DNA from: Amphimedon queenslandica
Taxonomy: Eukaryota; Porifera; Demospongiae; Haplosclerida; Niphatidae
Reading direction: 5' to 3'
Length of the DNA: 64,000 nt
Assembly (NCBI RefSeq): GCF_000090795.2
Contig: NW_003546442.1
Location: forward strand, 2,015-66,014
Positions 57,395 to 64,000 of the stretch are shown piece after piece. Each line of letters begins with the position of its first letter. Positions within the stretch are counted from its first letter, which is position 1. Made by a program: the position numbers and the translations under genes. The notes beneath the pieces were generated by a model. It did no database searches. It had not been told where the DNA came from and worked only from the letters and a program-made list of their open reading frames with translations.

Positions 57395-60300
57395 TGCACG
57401 CACGCACCTCACAAACAGTACAGACAGATCCAGAATATTCTGGAAGATAAGATGTAGAACAGAATGGACATTTTTCGCAAGCTTTTCCTCTACAAAAAGG
57501 GAAAATAAAGTTAAAAAATAATATAATATCAGTGTTTTGGTTGTAATGACTATTGGAATTACTTACCTGTATATTGGTTTATATGAGGCACCACACACCA
57601 CAAATGGATTGTGTTCATCATATTGAAGCTTGTGGGCATCTGTTTGACTCTTATCACACGCTTGTAAGATCTTACGGGTCTAGAATTAGACAGAGAGAGA
57701 AAAGCAATATCAAAGCTACAATGTGTAAAACCATATACCATGTACCATGGTGTAAAACCATGTTCTTGTAATTTGTGTAGAAAATTTGATCTGATTCTGA
57801 TCAAAATTACATTTTTAACAAGCGTAACAGTGTAAAAAGTATTCCTATAATTGATTTCACCACCTTGCAAGTACAACTTGGTCATTATTAAGACTTTACA
57901 GAGGTTCTCTCTACCTTATAATGCTTCTAGAAAAGTCTTTAGACAGTATCTCTATGCTCTCTTGCTGTTAGAAAGCTCTTAACTTTGTCCCATGTGTAAG
58001 CTGCCATTTTGTTTGCCGTGACCACACCCACTCATGTAAAGGAGCGTGGGCGGGTGGTTGCTAAGGCTTGTTATTTCTCCAATACAACGTGTATAGACGA
58101 AATGTAAGTGTGGACATACAAATATATATATATAGATAGCGCGACGGTGAATTCAATTATAGGAACGACCTGGGGGCTTCGCCCCCAGGTCGTTAAAAAT
58201 TTGCTCTAAATACCATGTACAATGTACTATATTGTAGTGCTTGTCACCTTATGAAACATGCTGTTTAGTTCATTTAGGATGCTTTGTGGGAATATAAATA
58301 AATAAATAAATACCATAAATAAATAAATAAATACAGATTGCCAATGAGAATGACAACAATCTTAAAGGGACCTGGCGACCTGCCAATTGAAGGAAGTACA
58401 TTATGCTCATTATTCATTTATGTGTACATGTACAGAAAGAGGTAACAGAAGGAATAAGGAGAGGAGAGACAGTGGACATACATTATTAGCTACATCAGGG
58501 GTAGGTCCAAGAGCAAGAAGTTTCCGGGCAAAAGAAGCAGCTGTTTTATAATTCTTTATCTACAGACAAATAAAATAGGCAAGTGATGAGAAGTCATGGT
58601 GTGTTGGGTACCTTGTAAAACAAATTAAGAGCCGTCCTAAGAGTTAAAATATTATGAACACGTTCTAAATCACAATGAGTAAAATAAGCTGCAACCTAAG
58701 AGACGATAGTAATCAATACATCATGTGCATTATACAAATTCGTTTGTCATACCTCACAAACTCTTTTCTGCTCCTCTAGTGTGCCCTAAACAAAAAAGAT
58801 ATTTCAATTCAAGATTCAATGTACATGTAGGTTTAAAAAAATAATTTAAAAAGCTTTGGCAAATGAACATTGAGATTTCTGAACATACATGTACATGTAT
58901 GCACTGTCACAGTTGAACGCGCCAATAAAATTGGAGGCTAAATTTTTTCTACCAAACAGTGGCAAACACAAGTACAATGTATACATGTAACAAAAATTTT
59001 CTCTGAAGACAAAAATAAATTATATAAAAATGCATAAAAAGTAAAAATTTCACATGCATCAATTTCCTTTGTCTTTGTCCCTTACTTTAGGCATTTCTTT
59101 ACGACTGATCTCCATCTTCAGTCCAAGAACATACTCTCTGCATTTTGAGAGTAAGTGTTGAGTAGCAGCTACCTGGTCTTTGTTATCAACAACAAGCAAT
59201 GGGATATCCATCATTATCGACTTGAATATATCAACAGCTGCTTGGAACTTTCCACCTGTGGTTGATTGATAGGCAAGCTGAGAGAGAAAGAGAGAGGGAG
59301 GGAAGAGAGAAGGAGTAAGAGAAAAAGAATTTAGAGAAGATACATTAATTTAGATAACGAAAAAGTGGGTGAGGAGGAGGAGGAATAAGAAAATAAATAA
59401 CAATAAATGTGTGAAAGACAAACTATACTCCCACAGTCATGCCAACTTCTGATACACAGTACATGTACATGTATGCAGAATGTGATTTCATTAAAAATCT
59501 ACACACTTGCAGGAGCTGAGATGGGGCAGTTCACTTAGGCATTGTGTACTCTTGATTGTATTGACATACACAAGGTTTCCCACAGGATTTTGGCACAACA
59601 TTCAAGCAGTTTCTTATCAGTGGATTGTCAAACTGCTAAAAAATTGGGCCTAAGACCCTGTACATATTACAGTACAGAGTTTTGGGCCAAATTTAGTCAA
59701 AAATGGTGGAAAGAGAAATCTCCATTTTACAAATCCTTTGTGATGCATATACATGTACATGCAAATCTTAATTTTGTATATCAACTTTAAGATGATTGAA
59801 ATGAAATTTAGATTTTTTATGAAATCTAAAAATTACTCAAAAATCAGGCCAACAGCCAAAAGCTATAGCTTTTAGTCTGTGGCAAAATTTCGCCAGAAAT
59901 GGGTAGGAGAGAAGTCTCCATTTTATAATTTTCATTTGCTCTCATGCTGTGTAGAATATTTGAGTTACATGTGTAATTCCAATCAGGATTTTTTAAGGAA
60001 TGATTTGCTCCAAATGCCATGTAGGATTGTAGCGCTGGTCAGCTCATGAAGTTCATGCTGTTTAGCTCACTTAGGGTACTTTGTGGGAAACCCTGTTGCA
60101 TACAGTTTATAATGAACCTCTCCTGGTCCTTACTTGTAGTCTGTTGCTGAGATCAGAGAGTCTCAGAGCTGTTGCAGGCAGTCCTCCCTTGGCTCCTGCC
60201 TCCCTCCAGTTACGATGAGGGTACCCTAACAGTGGGGGGAGGAGAGGTATGGCCTCAACAACAACACGACTCTGAGAGTAGGCAGACAGGAAGTGTTCTT

Positions 60301-61920
60301 TGAATGGCTCAAACCTAATGACTCCAATTTGATCTTGAAGCAACTGAATATCAGGAAATATAATACATGAATTAATATATAATGACATGACTTGTGGTAA
60401 AAAATAATTATCAATTAGGATTATAAAATTATTAAACATAAATATAGAAACAGAAATGAGCCATTGCAAATTTGCAATAATGCCGTAAAGTGGAATATTT
60501 TAAGGTGACTTTAATTTTACAATAAAAAATTAAAATAAAAAACAGTTAATTTTTGTCAGTTACATTGATTAGCTCACATGTTAACAGTAAAATTAAAAAC
60601 ATTTAAAAAGTAAATAATAAAGGCAGTAAAATATATTCCACTTTTACTGTATTTGTAATTTACCATACAAAATGTGCTACTATTTTTATAGTAACAAAAA
60701 TGTTTTTTTAAAATACATGTACAATAGGTACAGCATACCATCATTGCTGTATCAAAGGATCCAGCCATCACGTGATCCCCAGGCAACTGTGAGTTCTTGA
60801 CCCAGACTTCAGCTTGACTGGACCCCTTGGCAGGGGGCACGTAATATCCCTCTACATCTCCACCAACAGCATGATCCAAATCCTTTAAAAATAAAGATAC
60901 ATGTGCGTGATTATTAATTAGAGGTGGGTTGTACCAGGTCAGGGGGAAGATCCAGGTCATCAGCTTCAATGTCCCACCCGGCCCCTCCCTCCTCTCCTTC
61001 CTCCCCCTCCAGTCCCTCCAGCTCACCATTAGCACCTCTCTCCACTATATCACCAGCTATATAATAATAATAATGATAATAGTACATATACATGTAGGAG
61101 TATTGTTTTTAGAGGAAATTATGTTTTACAAATGTACACGTGTAGTTATAAAAGCCATTGCACATACGTGTAAATGAGATTATGGTTTTGATTAGAATTA
61201 TTGGAACAAAATGAAGAGTAGGTACATGTATGTCTATTCAAGCAGTTATGCAGAGTTCCTCCTTATTATTATTGGACTCGCCACGCTTGCATAGGCGGGT
61301 ACTAATACTAAGCAGTTGGGTTGTCATTCTGTCCACACAGTTTAATTGGTTTGTAAAAAATATATCTTTTTGTCTAAGCTATATTTACATACATGTATTC
61401 TCAGTACTTTGTATAGTCAGGGAAGAGCATGTACATGTAGTCAACAATATGTATCAAGCTTAAATAAATAAAACTAAAACTATCATTATTATTTAATAAA
61501 ATTCACAATTAACTACCATTACAAGAATACAAGTGTACATGTACATGTAATTCTAATACAAAGCTAACAACTTGGGCCAAATGTTGGCAAGGAGAGAATT
61601 CTCCATTTTTGTTACATTTTCTATCATACTTTTAAACTAAACTAAGACTTATAGTAATTCCATACACAATATACAAGTACACATGTACATGTAAGCTTAC
61701 TTTCATCAATCTCAAGTTCAGCATCCTCACCCCATCCTCCTGCCCCTCCATCCTCCTCTTCCAGTAGACCTATTGCAGTTGAGAGGTCACTTGCTTTACC
61801 TCCAGCAATCGCTCCTTCAAAGAAACCCTTTGACACTGTTAATAAAGGCCAGTTCTCTTCAATCTGAGACACTGGAGGAGATGGAAGGAGGAGCTTAGCA
61901 TGTGGATATACTTCTGGTAA
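56982..61920 (-). CDS. COPA: Coatomer subunit alpha, C-terminal part (5' exons not seen)
   Basis: Exons found: 61920-61701, 61056-60935, 60882-60739, 60343-60134, 59277-59086, 58785-58753, 58695-58612, 58559-58482, 57679-57567, 57489-57408, 57041-56982. They encode the end of alpha-[17 protein letters not shown], the acidic linker with [13 protein letters not shown] and [103 protein letters not shown] and the terminal [10 protein letters not shown]. This is the COPI coat subunit whose C-terminal domain binds epsilon-COP (family knowledge). The first exon here starts at an acceptor, phase 0, so upstream exons (WD40 propellers) lie beyond 62 kb and probably outside the window. Confidence is very high for identity. 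Confidence 0.97.
57362..57407. repeat. (CA)n/(CGCA)n microsatellite directly at a COPA 5' splice site
   Basis: On the coding strand the exon ending TGTGAG is followed by GTGCGTGCGTGCATGCGTGT and about 15 GT units. The donor dinucleotide is thus the first unit of the repeat. Confidence 0.85.
58164..58194. repeat. Perfect GC-rich hairpin in a COPA intron
   Basis: AACGACCTGGGGGC, a TTC loop, then the exact 14-bp reverse complement, followed by TTAAAAATTT. The stem is 71% GC inside a very AT-rich intron, and TATATATATA precedes it at 58120. It is most likely a transposon end or structure. Confidence 0.85.
58290..58335. repeat. (AAAT)n microsatellite
   Basis: Two runs of AAAT units around ATACCATAAATAAAT in the same COPA intron as the hairpin. 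Confidence 0.85.
59540..60100. repeat. Two copies of the dispersed 'CCTGTAC / TCTCCATTTT' repeat in a COPA intron
   Basis: Words include GGTTTCCCACAGGATTTTGG, TTTGGGCCAAATTT, GGAAAGAGAAATCTCCATTT and TGTTTAGCTCACTTAGGGTA followed by TTTGTGGGAAACCCTG. The same words occur near 11385-11660, 29030-29055 and 58250-58290, marking one repeat family with a GTGGGAAACCC end. Confidence 0.6.
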
Positions 61921-62997
61921 CTGTGGGGAGAGAGAGAGAGAGAGAGAGAGAGAGATATTAAATAATGTGACATTAAATTTAAGTGAGGACACTACGCCCA
62001 ACTCTTGTTGGTAGTCAAACATCAGAGTGTTGGCCACAGTCGGTTGATGCTCCTAGTCTGCCTACCCATCTAGGCTTCTTTCCTGGCTATCTACTTTGCA
62101 TCTCGCCCTCAACCCTCTGTCCACGACTCAGAGACACCAATTATCATACCATGTGACAATATAAATAAACTGTTACGGTTACTGTGTTAGCATGAAAGCC
62201 GTGGTGAACAGCAGGCTAGGCAGTCCGGTCTTGAGAACCAGAACTGGGGGTTAAAACGTTTTTAATGGCCAAACTCTCACCACCCTGCCTGCCTTAAAAA
62301 GCTGTTGTTACAATATGGCTTGTACAGTTACATGTGTGCTGACACTAGATACACAGGTCCTATGATTATTATCTAACACAACTGGGCCTACCACTACATA
62401 CTGGAAGGTATTGGTTTCTTTTCTCCTGGCAGAATAAACTTAAAAGACCATGTCCTGGCCATGTACTTTAGACAATCATTATTTTTTATTAGCTATTATT
62501 ACATAGGCAGTAGCCTATAAGTAGGATTGAGGTCGGTTTTTCAAGATGGCGGCAGTTTTTACGATTTTCAATCACTTATAACTCTTTTATCTTATGTTCT
62601 ACAACCTTATAAATGGCTTAGATGACCTCTCCTTCACTGAGCAATTTTCCTGGTACATTTAAAGTGGACTGTACTGTAGTGGGAGCTTCTTTGGAGAACA
62701 GGCCCAAATTCAAATTTCTGCAAAACTCTTCAGACTTTTTCATCTTCTTCTATGCACCGGATAATCTTTTAAACTACAGAACTGCTCAAGTTGGCTTTTA
62801 CATCAGTCCTTTGTGCTTGGGTCAAGGGCCACAAAGGCAGCTTCAAAAAGAAGCAAGGAGAGAACAAAATGGAAGACAAAATCCAGCCGCAGCACTCCGT
62901 GGGTTTGTGGTTTGATGTTATGTGCACGTGATAAGCATTAACCTAACCACAGAATCATAACAGAATGTAATTTATTAATTTAAGAAAAAGAATGGAA
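61921..62997. other. COPA intron or upstream region without recognised exon
   Basis: Starts with a CT-rich acceptor tract (an AG tract, 61928-61955, on the plus strand). A GC-richer stretch at about 61985-62330 and a plus-strand frame at 62622-62915 were inspected; neither matches COPA or any family I know. The GCTGCCGCCATCTTG-type word near 62540 may mark a transposon or an old promoter. Confidence 0.4.
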
Positions 62998-63290
62998 ACA
63001 AGTAAATAAAAAACATTAAAAATGAAAAAGTAGTAGGACTGAATTGGAAAGTAAGAAAACAAGAGGGTACTTGCAAACTGGTGAGGTAAAAATCCTACAC
63101 CACTGCATTTAGTTGCTTCATAGTTATTTTGTGAGGATAATTACAATAGTTTTGGGTAATATTGTTTATGCAGTGGTTTAGGATTTCTTACCTCACCAGT
63201 TTGCAAGTACCCTCTTGTTTCTTTACTTTTTTCCAATTCAATCCTATTACTTTTCCATTTTTAATGTTTTTTATTTACTTGTTACTATTA
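62998..63290. mobile_element. Large palindromic element, arms about 110-118 bp
   Basis: The left arm (62998-63106) contains ACAAGAGGGTACTTGCAAAC and TGGTGAGGTAA; the right arm (63174-63290) is the reverse complement with a few differences. The loop is about 66 nt. Non-coding MITE-like or snap-back element. Confidence 0.8.
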
Positions 63291-64000
63291 AGGCTGGGTT
63301 TTGGTTTGGCACTTAATGAATTATTTATGTATTGACCTGTACATGTATAACATATGCTCAGAGAGAGAGAGAGGAAGAAAACAGGATGGCGAGTAGTGTG
63401 CTAGTAGTAAAATTTACTAAAATAAATAATAGTAAATATAGTAAATATTAGATGTCTTGTTCAATAAATAAAAGTGTAATAAAAACAAGAGCGTACTGTG
63501 TTACTGCATTCTATAATTTTATATGTATTGTATGTACATGTACATTACATGTATACTTTGTAATTACAAAAACAAGACAAGAGAGTCTAGTACATGTATG
63601 TACTTACACCTACTATGTATGTGCATGTGGTGATGGTAGTATTTATCATTAAATACACATGTACTGGCATAGTATAGGTTTTGGCCCAATTTTGTCAAAA
63701 ATTATTAGGGATTTCTCTATTTTTTCATGTACAAATACTTATCATTGTCCTGCCTATGGTGGTCAGGGATGATCAGGACAACCACTTCAACAAATGAACC
63801 AGCCAGCTCATCACTTAGACCAACCATCTAATTAATACTAATAACCATACATAAAGCATGATATTGTAGTCTACTAGTATGGTGTACTTAAATTAAAAAG
63901 GAACAATATTAGTCTCAAACCACCTTTAACTTTTTTCTACGCAGAACCTTGACTTATAAAAATGAGATCAAAATTAGATTTTAAAAGGTTTTAAAAATTT
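63291..64000. other. Right end of window, no gene seen
   Basis: AT-rich sequence with TACATGTA words (63533-63552) and a partial copy of the 'TTTGGCCCAATTTTGTC' dispersed repeat near 63675-63720. COPA upstream exons may lie beyond 64000. Confidence 0.4.

Noticed and set aside
58164-58194. Bacterial rho-independent terminator or contamination
   Set aside because: The hairpin fits the shape, but flanking sequence is clearly a COPA intron with correct splice sites on both sides, so contamination is excluded.
61642-62037. Extension of the first visible COPA exon upstream (residues before [11 protein letters not shown])
   Set aside because: A CT-rich tract and CACAG acceptor at 61921 separate it, and the extra residues do not resemble alpha-COP.
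62622-62915. 97-codon plus-strand frame in the COPA upstream region
   Set aside because: No recognisable domain, no flanking exons and probably within an intron or old repeat. Not enough to call a gene.
1-64000. CRISPR array, tRNA or rRNA genes, bacterial operons
   Set aside because: No regularly spaced direct repeats with unique spacers, no cloverleaf-like gene or rRNA sequence recognised, and all genes are intron-bearing or animal in type.

Overview
The window is animal nuclear DNA, most likely from a demosponge close to Amphimedon queenslandica. It is AT-rich, its introns are mostly short (about 45-120 nt) with clean GT/AG ends, and it carries metazoan housekeeping genes (checkpoint kinase 1, coatomer alpha), animal-type Ig/FN3 receptors and many small inverted-repeat transposons. 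The species is inferred from genome style, not from a species-specific marker. All gene models were spliced by hand; each junction was checked for GT/AG ends and matching phase.

Layout. 1-767 (+): 3' end of a multi-pass membrane protein, with a broken partial copy at 4.2-4.45 kb. 1374-2339 (-): single-exon secreted Cys-rich protein. 4802-8609 (-): secreted repeat-rich protein whose long frame is cut by two in-frame TGA codons. 9953-23369 (-): Ig-FN3-FN3-mucin-TM receptor with two unusually long introns. 23938-30817 (-): complete 15-exon CHEK1. 31.2-39.8 kb: a family of Ig/FN3 receptors, with two intact head-to-head genes (32326-36047 on -, 36498-38830 on +) flanked by two decayed copies. 40.1-46.3 kb: an orphan signal-peptide exon, a 36-residue membrane microprotein, a five-TM Cys-rich membrane protein and loose exon fragments. 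46777-50408 (+) and 51703-55273 (-): tail-to-tail pair of copper type II monooxygenase (DBH/MOXD1) family genes. One keeps all the copper ligands; the other has lost all but one. 55487-56080 (+): single-exon transmembrane adaptor-like protein, divergent from the second monooxygenase-like gene. 56982-61920 (-): last 11 exons of COPA, whose 5' part lies beyond the window or in exons I could not recognise.

Three points stand out. The head-to-head receptors have near-identical FN3 exons, divergent Ig exons and quite different tails: one holds an ITIM-like tyrosine, the other a YEEI site, which resembles paired receptors. The divergent copy of the monooxygenase pair looks like a pseudoenzyme. The 197-residue adaptor has the plan of LAT/PAG-type transmembrane adaptors (tiny ectodomain, TM, juxtamembrane Cys, many Tyr and Pro motifs).

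Between genes there are MITE-like elements of at least eight kinds, one hAT-like element with a perfect 8-bp target duplication, a degenerate tandem array inside a monooxygenase intron, and very many TACATGTA-type repeats. No rRNA, tRNA, CRISPR or bacterial-type operon was seen.
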